Assembly (NCBI GenBank): GCA_036924285.1
Contig: JAYKYS010000041.1
Coordinates: 144,001-208,000 of the forward strand
Direction: 5' to 3'
DNA from: Asterella californica
Lineage: Eukaryota > Streptophyta > Marchantiopsida > Marchantiales > Aytoniaceae
Length of the DNA: 64,000 nucleotides
The notes beneath the pieces are model-generated. The model did no database searches. It was not told the DNA's origin and saw only the letters and a list, made by a program, of their open reading frames with translations. Positions 47,279 to 58,509 of the stretch are shown piece by piece. The position numbers and the translations under genes are program-made. Each line of letters begins with the position of its first letter. The first letter of the stretch is position 1.

Positions 47279-49770
47279 ATGGGTACTCTCGCTTCCATGA
47301 GATCGAGACTGACTCGAGACACACCATGTCCGGTGAACAATCAGTTATTTATCTCGCAAGGGCTAAAATCTCATGTGGGAAAGATGCACAAGAGCTATGA
47401 TACGACCACATGGGATGCCCAAGTTAGCCGAGATCGGAGGTCTACACGTGCAGTCATTATGGCACCATTAGCCCTTCTTCCTGGAGTCCTCCAGAGTCGT
47501 TGGAGTGGTTGAGAGTCCACTCGAGCACTATTCTGAGTTTGTTCGAGACGAGTTTCCCTTGTCCGCGTTTGTTCCATCGGTTACATCGTGCTCTTCAAGA
47601 CAAGGTGGGATAGGCATTCCGTCTACCTCTCGACAGGTTGGCACGGAACACCAAGGACAGCGGTGTGATTACTGTTCTTCTTACTTCCTCGTTGGTGCCT
47701 CCGTTATACTCGAGGTGGCAGAGGAGGACATCGGGAGGTGGCGATACGGATCTTCGGAGATTCCATGCAGGTGATTGGGCGGTCTTACAAGAGGAATCAG
47801 TCCGCGCGGTACGAGGTAGGAGTGAGTTTGCCTCTACACGTGATGTTTCATCTTCCGTCCGCATACGACGCTGTAGGATGTTAGGTCAGGTTGGAGAGTA
47901 CAATAGAGCTGCTAGAGCAATGCATCTTTTGTCATTGACATGTCCTACTGAGGAGACGATCGTTGCGCTCATCCCTCATCGGGTGATCCCTCACCACATG
48001 AGGTTTAGGACTATCAGCTTGAGGAGCCATTATGTCTCGATAGATCCTTGTTTGCCCAGGCCTTGTGTACAGCTCCACGTCTATCTTCTGGAGGTCTGTC
48101 TGGTATGATCTACGAGCACCTACGAGATTGTTTTCTGACAGACGACCCCTCTTGTGGTTTCACGGAGCTTTTTCAGGTAGCGGCAGCAGTAGCTCAGGGA
48201 CATATTCTTCAATCTATAGCTCAAGTACTAGAGACAGCTAGACTTTTGGTCATGACGAGATGGTGGAGGGATTCGACCGATAGCCATCGGTGAGATTCTC
48301 TTACGACTTATTAGTCGTACCATTGTCCTTCAGCTTCGAGATACTTTTCAGGACCACCTTTGTCCACATCAGTTTGGAGTTGCAACGCCGGGAGGTTGTG
48401 AGTCTATGTCTTTCGGCATTAGAGCTCTCTTGGACATCCATTCCGATTGGGTTGTCCTACAAGTGGACGTGGAAAACGCTTTTAATAGCGTTTCCCGCGC
48501 TTCTATCTTTAGGGAGCTCATGTATGGCGAGGGATCTCTAGCGGATCTGGTCCCTTTTGTGTGATCGTTCTATGGTTCTCTTTCTTCTCTTTACTACCAG
48601 CACGGTCCTAAGATACAGGGGGTTACAGTCATCAGCTCCGCTGCAGGTACTCGTCAAGGAGATCCTTTGGGTGGACCCCTCTTTGCCTTAGCTCACTACA
48701 GAGCTCTCTTGACCACTGCCTTGGCTGCTCCAGGTTGTGTTTTTCCATCTCTAGCTGATGATACGCACATCGTATGTCCGGCGGACCATGTCGGTGTTGC
48801 ATTTGACCACCTTGTCTCTCAATTGGTCTTGGTAGGGCTGAGAGTGAAGGTGTCAAAGTGCAAGACTTGGTCTCTCATAGGTATACCGTCGGACCTACAG
48901 CTCCAGGAGAGATTTGTTATCCCTACAGATGGTTTACGCATCCTCGGAGTACCTGTGGGTACAGAGGACTTTATCTCTCGATTCTTAAATGTTGCCTTGG
49001 CGGAGGATTATGTTGGAGGATCCTCAGGTTGCCTTTGGTATTCTTTACTCTTCCATTGCACGGCGTCCTAGTTACTTACTCCGCACCGTACCTCCATCTC
49101 CTATTTTCATCTCGCGCCTTAGAGAGTTTGATAGGAAGATCATGGAGATGTTTGGCGACATCATAGGACCGAGGACTTTTGACTGTGTGACAGGACCTCT
49201 CGCATGTAGGCAGACATCTTTGCCGATATCATGTGACGGGATGGGCTTATTATCCATGGAAGAGACTGCCTCGGCACCTTTTTGGGTAGTTGGGTCCTCT
49301 TAGCACCTTGGCTCTGTTGCCGTTTTCTCGTGCGAGATAGACCTATTCTGGAGAGCTACGTGACAGAGGTGGAGGATGGTTCTTACCCACTACAGATGTG
49401 TCTCCGTGAGACAAGAGATGGCCTGACTCTTGAGGCACATGAGGCACACCCTCAATTCGATACCTTAGCTATCGATAGATCTCGTGGACTACAGTCTTCT
49501 TTGACGGGGCACCACTTCCAGCAGGTTCTCTATGCTCTCTTAGTGGATCCTTCCATCTCACGGGATACTAGAGCTCGACTCCGCTCTTGTTCGAGCAAGG
49601 GCGCAGGCTCTTGGCTCATAGCTCGACCTTGCATTAGAGCATTCTGACTCGCACCGACTATCTTCTCTACAGCGACGAGGTTCCGTCTAGGCTTGGTCCA
49701 TCCTGTTGCTTCGGCACTATCCACCTACGAGTGCGGTGTCTCGCTCGACACATCGAGTCGCCATCTTGCT
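47279..49770 (+). pseudogene. non-LTR retrotransposon with N-terminal zinc finger and RT
   Basis: The product would reverse-transcribe its RNA at a nicked target. Pieces in order and several frames: a C2H2-like finger CPVNNQLFISQGLKSH, whose second Cys position is Asn (about 47,327-47,400); a linker with RCRMLGQVGEYNRAARAMHL; then SGGLSGMIYEHLRDCF and GFTELFQVAAAVAQGHI (48,075-48,210). RT core: PIAIGEILLR, HLCPHQFGVATPGGCES, motif A LQVDVENAFNSV (near 48,460), motif B GTRQGDPLGGPLFALAH (near 48,645), motif C LADD (48751-48762, usually Y/FADD), and LRILGVPVGTE. Thumb-like sequence follows to about 49,770. At least four frame changes and stops break it. The C-terminal nuclease is missing here, but a matching one lies at 54.1-54.7 kb on the other strand. 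Confidence 0.8.
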
Positions 49771-49829
49771 CGATGTCTTCATGTGGTGCCCACAATTTAC
49801 AGGATTCACGAATTTTTGAAATTTTTAAG

Positions 49830-52800
49830 ATTAATAACTTGTTTGTATAACTGAAGAAGCTTTGCTACTTAAGATTATGGCTTCCTTAGAAGGAAGATGA
49901 TCTTACGATCTTTTGTAATAAGAAGTTGACTTCTTCGGAAGACGTCTTCTCGGTTGTGTCTTCCGAAGACAGAAGACGTGGAAGACGGAAGACGGCAACC
50001 GTGGAAGCTTAACCACGTAAGAAGTAGGTGTACCTACCAGATAGCACCGAGTAGGTTAGGTAAGTCAGGTAGGTCATCTAGGTTGAGAATCCCTAAACTG
50101 CGCGAGAAGATGCACAGGAAACGCATTAGCACAGAACCTTATCCGCTTCCTGCGTCGAGAGGTTGTTTTGGACCTAGACGATCGAATTGGAAGGTGATCG
50201 ATTTGAGTGAAGGTCAGCAGAGTGGAATTGAACAGAGTCAAGATCGATTCGTAGCTAGAGAAAAGGGCGAAGGCGAATTGCTGAAAGTAGGAAGCACATC
50301 GAGCTGAAGGAGTCTTCTGAAGACTCCCGGAAGCAGACATTGAAAGGCAGCTGCGAGAAATCAGAGGAGGAACCTTATTTGATTGAGGAGTGGCAAGGCA
50401 TTGGCAGCAGCAGTAGCTTAGTGAGGTCGCATTGGAGCTGGGGTCGAAGTCGTAAGTGCGCAGAAGACTAAAGGAAGGCCGGGAAGAAGACAGAAGACTG
50501 TAGAGGTTCTTCCCATGTTCTCTTTCCTTCCCACTGCTTCTCGCCTTTTGTTTGGTATCCCCCGCGCTTCCCCGGTTGTTTGCAGACAACCCGGTCGATT
50601 GATTCCTTCCCCACATTTTTCCTTTTGAGACATTGGGTGTGGAAGCGCTGCCCAATTTTGGATAGCCATCTTCTTACTTCTTCTCGAGTGCAATTCGAGC
50701 TTCCCTGCCCATCGTCCTCAAATTTGAGATCATAGCTATCAATTTCTCTACCCTACCATCCCTCTACTCCCGAAACCCTGAACAGAAGACGCTTCAGAAG
50801 ATCTGAACATCTTTGGAAGACGCTTCTTAATCTTGACTGTCTTCGGAAGACGCTTCAAAAGTCTGACTGTCTTCGGAAGACGACTGTATGCAATTCGTAT
50901 CGAGAAGTGGATTGGATTTGCTTTTGTGATAAGAGAGGCTTGATACGAATCTCGAGTGGCTTGGTGAGTTGTTTGTTATTTCAAGAAGTTGGAAGTTGGG
51001 AACTAGGCATGTGCCTCCCGGTCTTCCAAGCTTCTCAAATCCACATCTTCCTAGAGAGACTAGAAGATTGGAAATGCTGGCAGAATGCACGAGAAGACGT
51101 GAGGGTCCATTACGGGTTTCTTCTGTCCGACCCATAGCAGCCTATTCCTTCTTCTTCCCGAACTTAGAAGAGAGTTGTGAGAAGTCTTGCTGACAGAATC
51201 TGGAGAGAATGGTCGAGGGTCATGTCTTCCCGTCATGCAGCAAGCTTCTTCTGAGTGTGTATGAGAGGTGAGACGTCGGAAGAACAGAGTGTGAATGTCT
51301 TGAGTCTATTGTGAGGATAGATTGCGCGTAGGAAGCAGAAGACATGTGAGACCAGTGAAGGGAAGTCTGACTTCAGGAAGTCTTCCGAGAACGTTATTGA
51401 ATCGGAAGCTGTCCCGGGAGTCTTCCCAGAGACCACTGTCACCGCAGGAGCCCGCAACCATCTTCTGAACTTGTTACACACTCTACTTCTCGCAAATCTT
51501 GTATCTTCTGTTAGGAAGTAGGATGTAATGCAAGGTGGGTTGTCTTCTTAGGAATCCATGCGAGGCCTTGCTTAGTTAGGATTGTTTAGATATAGCTCGG
51601 AAGACGAGAGCTATTTAGGAAGCACTGTTAGAATCCCGGAAGACGGAGTAGCTGTCTTTTGGAAGACTAGCTTCGTCTTCTGAGAGTGGAAGCTAGACTG
51701 TGAGAACTTGGGAAGGACTGAGCCTTCGGCTCACAGTAAGTATGTGTGACTTAGTGCAACAGAGTTTCAAGTATGTCGATGCATCCTTGAGCGTTGGTCT
51801 TACCGGCAGTAGAACTGGCCGAGGCTAAACTGGTGTGTCGAGGAGTAGGAGCAGAAAGTAGAGGGAGTGAGCTTCCCAACACCAATGTGACTTCTTCTCG
51901 GAGAATGGATTGCTGATTTGAGTGCAGAAGCTTTGTCCGTGTCGTCTGGGTGGAGATTTTCTTGAATTCACTCCTGGTTGTGCATGGGAAGCGTTCTTCT
52001 TGAGTGGCGATGATTGTCAACAGTTGTGCAGATTCGCAGCTTGGCTCGACCAATGGAGCACTTCGGATCCACGTACGGACGGTCTTATGGGTAAGGGATC
52101 CCAGAAGACAGAGTAGTCGGAGCAGCGAGAGAAGAAGAAAGAAGCCTTCTTCTCACAACAGAAGACGACATCCTCAAGTAGAAGACTGTGCAACTGTACG
52201 CACGTTTGTTGTCTTCCTCCTCAAACTATTACAAGCAGGGATGGCTTGTTAGTCAGGATCCGGACTAGAAGCCTGTCGGAGTCTTAATTTCTTATTCTTA
52301 TTCTGTTTTTCTCTCGTTTGGATTTTCTCTTCTTCCTCATCTTCTTACCTTCTTCTAGTGAACTTCCGAGACTTCTATTGAGCTTCCGCGAAGATGAATG
52401 TCGTTGTAGTGCTGCAGGAAGACCGTTTCCGTAGGCAGAAGCCTGGGAAGACTACAGGGGGCATACACCTTGTGATTAATCTAACCCGTTGGAATGTGAG
52501 AGAGTAAGGTATAACAGCCGTTGCTAGTCGACTTCTGCGAAGCAGGAGCAGTCTTTGGAGGTGTGAGAAGCCGAGTCAAACCCCCAGAAGCCGAGAATTG
52601 CTTCGGGAAGACGGTACTGGGATGACCAGAAGAAGTGATCTGGAAGCAGGAAGCGTCTTCCCGAGCTTCTCTGTGGATAGTTGTGTGATATTTTAGTTAG
52701 TAGTTGTTTGTTTAGGTCCAGGGCACCTTTTGAAGGGTCTGGAAGCTGTGTGGTTTTGTGAGAAGACGAGATTTCTAGACAAAACCCGTGTGTTTGTTTG

Positions 52801-52908
52801 TTTGAACAGATCTTAGAACTTAGAGCAGCGTTACTTGTGCAAATTCTCTGTGAGAACGATATCTTGTATACTAAATGGGCAAAAAGAGTAATCCTGCGAC
52901 ACTACACT
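49830..52908 (+). repeat. GAAGAC/GTCTTC-rich element, possibly an LTR
   Basis: By eye about 27 GAAGAC and 13 GTCTTC in 2.9 kb, against one or two expected. Examples are CTTCGGAAGACGTCTTC at 49,935 and TGTCTTCGGAAGACG at 50,838 and 50,868. No known protein is encoded. It ends at TACACTTCA (52,901-52,909), followed at once by TGGTGGAGAGC, which resembles a tRNA-type primer-binding site, and then by a gypsy leader. That arrangement would make the stretch an unusually long LTR, but its left end and a partner copy are not visible. Confidence 0.4.
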
Positions 52909-53135
52909 TCATGGTGGAGAGCTTGGGACCGACCTAGGCGGGTCTAGGTCGAGACTTAGGAACTGCTGAGCTTGATGAATAGGGAGACGGTCCGGCTCCG
53001 GTCCGGACCAAACAGAACTAAGGTAAGTGGTGCATGGACGCTAACTTGTGATTGTGTTTCCAGGTTAGTGGTGTAAAGTTTGCGACCTACTGAGTTAGAG
53101 CTTCCGCTGACGCAACAAGGCGGTAGGTGCGCGAA
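52909..53135 (+). repeat. orphan gypsy 5' leader
   Basis: From GACCTAGGCGGGTCTAGG to GGTGCGCGAAAC it matches the leader of the inverted gypsy element (minus strand of about 61,165-60,960), with a few substitutions and an 8-nt indel at the primer-binding position. It stops just before a gag start would occur, so it is a truncated element. Confidence 0.8.
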
Positions 53136-53776
53136 ACTAATGTGTGTTAGAAGTGAGTACATTTAACAACAACCGTGATTACCAAAACTAGGACAAATTG
53201 AAGGTGAAGTTAAACAAAGCTCCCACTAAGAGGAGTTAATCTTCATCGCCTATCCCAAGAGGTTCGTAGACTTCAAGCCCTCCAGACCCATATCCTTCCC
53301 CACGGCCTTGTACAGTGAATTCCGTTTCGCTTATCAGGGAACGTATTAATGTTAAAAATATATTATAATAAGTAATTGGAAACAATAATTTAATTCGTAA
53401 ATAATATATGTCAACCAGTCCCGAAGTAGTCAACTCATCCGGATATAAACCATAAGTCATATCCAGAATAATGAAATGTTGGAGGTATAGGTCCGAGAAA
53501 GTAATTTTCTAAATGCATCATTCTGTGAGGACATTAATTGATATTCTAACCCTTCCCGCAGGAAGAGTTAGAACATTAATTAATGTACACCTCATGTACA
53601 CTTTGAAGTGTACATGAGGTGAATATCCTTCCCCATAAGGTGAAGGCCCATAAACAATGACTCTGGACCAGGGATAGGTTTAGATACTAATTCCTCTTAA
53701 TTCTTTTCGTCGTCATCAGCTCCGTCACACACGGCTTCAATTCCGTTCTCTCCAGGTCAGCACCGGAACTCTCCTC
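53136..53776. other. short AT-rich stretch with a two-hairpin module
   Basis: No gene is recognised. It includes a TTATCAGGGAA motif near 53,330 that may be a degenerate terminus of the two-hairpin family and the module listed next. Confidence 0.4.
53531..53621 (+). repeat. two-hairpin module, copy 4
   Basis: Hairpin A (53531-53586) has arms ACATTAATTGATATTCTAAC and GTTAGAACATTAATTAATGT. Hairpin B has perfect 16-bp arms, CACCTCATGTACACTT (53588-53603) and AAGTGTACATGAGGTG (53606-53621), with a 2-nt loop. The B arm differs from other copies yet pairs fully. Confidence 0.75.
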
Positions 53777-53974
53777 ATGGACCCGGACGCAATACAACAG
53801 GAAGTTTACACATTCTACTCGGCTACTGCAGAGTCTCTTCACAATCTCCGTTCGGTCCTCCAACCTATTCAATCCAAGGTTATGGAGTTTGAGCGTACTA
53901 TGCTCCTCGACTGTACATCTCACCACGAGCTTTATGAGGTCATGCGTAGTTTTGGGAAGAACGGGACTTAATGA
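53777..53974 (+). CDS. unrecognised small reading frame, possible element fragment
   Basis: A 64-codon frame (MDPDAIQQEVYTFYS to VMRSFGKNGT) with balanced, protein-like composition and helical character (SLHNLRSVLQPIQSKVMEFE). It sits between two retroelement fragments and ends in TAA. I do not recognise the family. It could be a gag-like fragment or chance. Confidence 0.25.
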
Positions 53975-54070
53975 ATAGCACACGGATGGGAAGACCTCAT
54001 CAAGTCTCACAAGGAAAAGAAGGACCCGAAGGGCCAAGCAACAACCACCCCGAAGAGAAGAACACCGGGG

Positions 54071-54667
54071 CTAAGTCCCGCTATCAGTAGCTCTAAAATC
54101 GCCTGTCGCACCTATAATGTCGGAGATCAGAAAGTCAGTATCTCTACAAACAACTGGTGCACTTGAAGAAGCATCACCTACTGCGATTGTCCTCCTATGA
54201 ACAGCTCTTGCTAAAGCTCTCTGTAGAGCAATGAAAACTCGCTGTCTAAAAAATGTGGTGCAGAAAGAAAGAGAAAGTGGTACTCCCTGACGTCTCTCAT
54301 GATAGACTCTAGCACAGTCTCTCAGAAAGACGTCGAATTCCAAACCTATCGATCCGTATATCTCCAAAGCTAAGGGGACGAAGCGATGTCCCACTTGCAT
54401 ATCCTTATACTTGGTCACCTTCGCTGCTGCCGCCACGCCTGCAGCCCATCTTGGGAGATGAGTGATCACCTATGCCGCCACTGAGTCCCGTGTCGGATCC
54501 GTAACAACCACATCAGCCACTGAGACCTGATCCTCTCTCATCATGTACAAGTCAGCTCTCACTGATCCTCCTGTTTGAAGGGCATTCCAACGATCTCTCC
54601 ACGTCATGTGACCGCTCTCCCGTGTTAAGGCAAACATGACGTCTCTTATGGCATCGTGGGTAGCTGG
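54071..54667 (-). pseudogene. C-terminal nuclease region of an RLE-type non-LTR element
   Basis: Two adjoining frames separated by one in-frame stop (54470-54472) read as one protein: MLPATHDAIRDVMFALTRES, TWRDRWNALQ, ADVVVTDPTRDSVAA, then AKVTKYKDM, RFVPLALEIYGSIGLEFDVF, and LSFCTTFFRQRVFIALQRAL. The Asp-containing VVVTDP, followed by a Lys-rich KVTKYKD helix and a FVPL...E strand, fits a PDDEXK restriction-like endonuclease. It probably belongs to the same family as the RT fragment at 47-50 kb, which lacks this end. The upstream edge coincides with the broken start of the gypsy pol fragment. Confidence 0.6.
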
Positions 54668-56870
54668 GAGCATAAGCTGTTTGCCAACATTGACAAGAGT
54701 GAGTTTGGTTTGGAGCGCATTAACTTCTGGGGACATGTCATTAGTGCAGAAGGAGTCGGCCCGGATATGCAGAAGGTGGACGCGATTGTGACTTGGGAGC
54801 CTCCGACTACAGTGAAGGGGATGCGGCGATTCTTAGGATTGACGCACTTCTACCGCAAGTATGTGAAGGGGTTTTCAAAGATCGCGAAGCCGCTGACGGA
54901 CTGGACGGGCAAAGACGCACAGATAAGTTGGACCAAGGAGGTGGATGATGCGTTCCAGACGATCAAAGCTATTTTGTCAAAGGCGCCAGTTTTGAAGCTG
55001 CCGGAGTTCGACAAACCATTCGAAGTGCATACCGACGCGAGCGACTATGCGATTGACGGAGTGTTGGTGCAGGATGGGAAACCTGTAGCGTACGAAAGCA
55101 AGAAGTTATCTGGGACGGAGAGTCGATGGCCGACTCACGAGAAGGAACTATTTGCGGTAGTTCATTGCTTGAGGAAATGGTGACATTACTTGGGACTTCA
55201 CAAAACCCAGGTGTATACTGATAATATTTCGCTCAAGTACTTTGAGACACAAGATCGGGTGACGTCAAAACAACTGCGGTGGCATGATACCTTGGCGCTC
55301 ACGAACGTGGAGTTAATCCACAAAGCGGAAAAGGACAATGTGGTTCTTGACGCCTTGAGTCGCAAGGAGGAATATCTTCCATCGTCAACACAGATTTTGT
55401 GAGCTATGTATTCTAAGGAGTCAGATTTGGAGAGGCGAATACGTGAAGGTTACATGGGCGATGACCAAGCGAAGGAGTACCTGGAACAACTCAAGCGAGG
55501 AGTGAAGTTGCAGAACATGCAGCTAAGACATGGTTTACTCATGTTCAAGCAAAGTCGGGTTTATGTGGGACAAGGAAAACTTAGGACTAAGCTACTCAAA
55601 GAATGTCATGATGCGCCTTTATCAGGCCATAAAGGAGAGAAGTCCACTTTAGCAGTGATAGCTAAAAGGTTTTATTGACCTCACATGAAAGACGATGTCG
55701 CTCACTTTGTGAAAACATGCGTAACCTGTCAGACGAACCGCGTTTCTTATGAGAAGAAACAGGGGTTGCTTCATCCTTTGCCGATTCCAGCCAGACCTTG
55801 GGAAAGCATTAGCATGGACTTCATTACCTCTCTGCATGACTCGAATGGATACAACGTGATTTTTGTGATAGTTGATCGGTTTAGTAAACTAGCGAAGTTT
55901 GCTCCGACCTTGGACACTGCAACAGCGTTCACGACTTCTCGGTTGTTCCTAGATACTTGGTGGCGTTCACATGGATTACCCCGGAGTTTTATTTCAGATA
56001 GAGACTCTAAGTTCACAAGTGTCTTTTGGAAACACTTGTTCCAAAAATTGGGGACTAAGTTAAAATTTAGTACCGCCTTTCATCCAGAAACAGATGGGCA
56101 AACAGAACGAGTTAACTCAGTTCTGAATCAATACTTGAGGAATTATGTGAGCGCGGACCAAAGTGGTTGGGCCGAGTGGCTCAGTCTTCCGGAGTATTGC
56201 TACAATTCCACGAAGCATTCGGCAACCGGCGAATCGCCTTTCTTGTTGGCTTACGGACGTGAGCCAGAAGGGTCACGACTTGACTCTTGCAGGGAGTTCT
56301 ACATCGACACGACCAAGAACACGGCAAACATCAGCTGAAGAGTTGGTGGCGGCAATGCAGCGGCGCGAGGAGCAAGTAAAGAAGAACCTCGAGAAGGCGC
56401 AGCAAAGATACACGAAGCATGTAAACAAGCATCGGCGGCAAATGAAGTTTCAAGTGGGCGAAGAAGTATGGCTAAGTGCGAAAAACTTCACACTTCCGAA
56501 GGAAATATCGGTGAAGTTTTCATCGAAGTTCGCGGGACTTTTTGTCATTGTCAAGAATCCGCACGAAGATGTCTATACGTTAGACCTTCCTCCCGAGTGG
56601 CAGTTGCATCTCACTTTCCATGTTTCTTTATTAAAGAAATACTTCAAGGATGATTTGCGGCCGGAACGCAATCAGGTTCTCAGGTCTCAACCTGATGTCG
56701 TGCAAGGCGAAGCAGAATATGAGGTGGAGTCCATTTTGCGATCTCGGCGCAAATCAAACCGGATGGAGTACTTGGTCAAATGGCGTGGTTACCATTTGAA
56801 GGAAGCAACTTGGGTGCCAGAGGAGGAGCTAACACATGCAAGTGAAGTATTAGAACTCTTCAAACGGTGA
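54662..56870 (+). pseudogene. Ty3/gypsy chromovirus pol, 3' half (RT end, RNase H, integrase, chromodomain)
   Basis: Encodes the tail of reverse transcriptase (EHKLFANIDKSEF, INFWGHVISAEGV, MRRFLGLTHFYRKYVKGFSK), RNase H (VHTDASDYAIDGVLVQ, YESKKLSGTE, WPTHEKELFAVVH), integrase zinc module (SGHKGEKST, CVTCQ), catalytic core DDE (SMDFITSLHD, FISDRDSKF, ETDGQTERVN), GPY-like region (FAGLFVIVKNP) and a C-terminal chromodomain (YEVESILRSRRKSNRMEYLV then KWRGYHLKEATWVPEEEL). Three in-frame TGA codons (about 55,181, 55,400 and 55,676) and a frameshift near 56,260-56,330 make it dead. It begins abruptly inside RT, at the codon after the one where the inverted half stops. A 3' LTR follows after 0.75 kb. 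Confidence 0.9.
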
Positions 56871-57610
56871 CAAGAACAACAAGGGCGTTAGCAAGATGAG
56901 GCCATCTCCTTCCAGCGAGGGGTGAAGAAACGATGAACCATACGAGTAGCAACTTGAGACGATTTGGGCCGATGGACTTTGTAGCTTTGACTTGTGTTTG
57001 GAAATAAAGATTTTGTTTCTTGGAAATTTGTCTAAGTGTATTGGTAGTGCATGGCTATGACTAGTTCTGATCAGATGCCTAGGATGTTGTCAAGAGGAGG
57101 AACGAAACACACTCAAAGGAAGCGAGCTGGTTTGGATAAGCATCTAAATCAAGACTAAGTCTTGATGTCAAGACTTAGGTTTGCCGTAGCGTTGGCAAAG
57201 CAAGTATGAACTTTCATACTTGTCTTGGGGCTTGGGGTGATCTTGCTTTGCGGTTTTCTAACTGCAAAGTAAACTTAGTCGCGCGTCTAAGTCAAATCAT
57301 ATTGCGACCGGAAAGTGAGTTTCGAGGGACCTTGTAAGTAGGTGTGAATACTTATAGTTAGCAAGTTAGAGTCTTAAGTAGAATGTTTAGAAGTTGCCAA
57401 CTACTTTTGTTTAGAATAAGCCAAAAAGGTAAGGCTTTTCCCGAGACTAGTTGGAATTTTCTAAGTGTTCTAGCGACAACTTAAGACTCAAGCCAAGAAG
57501 GGAATTGCTGGTTAGCTACCTGAACGCAATTCTGACGCCAAGGGGTTGGCTACCCATTTTGAACTTGGTGTTAACTTAAAGGATCATTGTTGATGAGGAC
57601 ATCAACCTCC
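56871..57610 (+). other. gypsy 3' untranslated region
   Basis: Lies between the chromodomain stop and the polypurine tract. No conserved coding sequence is visible. Confidence 0.6.
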
Positions 57611-57620
57611 AAAGTGGGGG
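57611..57620 (+). promoter_or_regulatory. polypurine tract of the gypsy element
   Basis: AAAGTGGGGG directly precedes the 3' LTR, the usual place for the plus-strand primer. Confidence 0.75.
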
Positions 57621-57624
57621 TGAA

Positions 57625-58509
57625 TGTCACGCCCCTCATTCTCAAGATCGGACGCAGACGCGAACAACAGAACCCTAGCGGACTTGCGCTAGGTTGTGAA
57701 CGCTGCGAGTAGGACTTAACGGCTTGGCCGGGAAGTCAGGATCAGATGAACCCTAAGTGGTTCTCTGAACCAAGGTTGGAACCTTGGGTTAGGACATAAG
57801 GGCCTATCCCAAGAGGGCCCTAGACGAACACTGATCTAAGGAGGAGAGTCTGGGAACGGGCTGAAACATGAGTCTCAGACATAGGTCTGAGACGTGGGTC
57901 CGAGACACAGACGAACCACAGGGTTCGACCCTGGGTCTGGACCACAGGTTTCGAAAAAACTGCTAAGTGTTGGAGCTCCAGGGACGTTTTAGGTCGTGGA
58001 CGGAGCTCCACGTAAGATCTCGAGGCGAGTGAGGAATCATTGGAAAGATCTCGTCGAGAGCTTTCCAGTGATATATAACACTCCTCGATCTGACCTCCGA
58101 GCTGGAAGTTATGGCTGAACCACAATCGGGTTGTGGTATAATTTTCAAGGACTAAAGAGGAGGGCGGGGCCGCCGATCCCTAGAAGTATATATGAGGGGG
58201 GGCTCGATGCCTGGGTGGACCAGGATGAATCACCCGACCCCAAGGTTCGGCGGGTGGACTCTGGGGGCATGAGGTGATGGCTGGGCCGGTTCCAAGGCAC
58301 GTTCCGATCTAGACTTGGACGTCTGGACTTAGGAACGATGTAAGGGCTGGGGCAAGACTAGGGAACGAGTCGGCGGGTTAGACCACCGTTCGGGAGCCTA
58401 GACCCAGACGGACATCACGGGCGGTTGGACCCCTAGGTGTGCTGGAGGTATCGTTTAGGACCCTAGACTTTATGGGAAGTCCGCCCCAAGTCATCTTGTG
58501 ACTTGCTCA
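57625..58509 (+). repeat. gypsy LTR A (3' LTR of the plus-strand half)
   Basis: Begins TGTCACGCCCCTC and ends CTTGCTCA, i.e. TG...CA, about 885 bp. It is the reverse complement of LTR B with roughly 95 percent identity by eye. A TATATAT box lies at 58187-58193. It abuts the inverted pol fragment with no spacer. Confidence 0.9.

Noticed and set aside
47131..47340. Lys-rich minus-strand and Phe-rich plus-strand frames
   Set aside because: Translation of a polypyrimidine tract.
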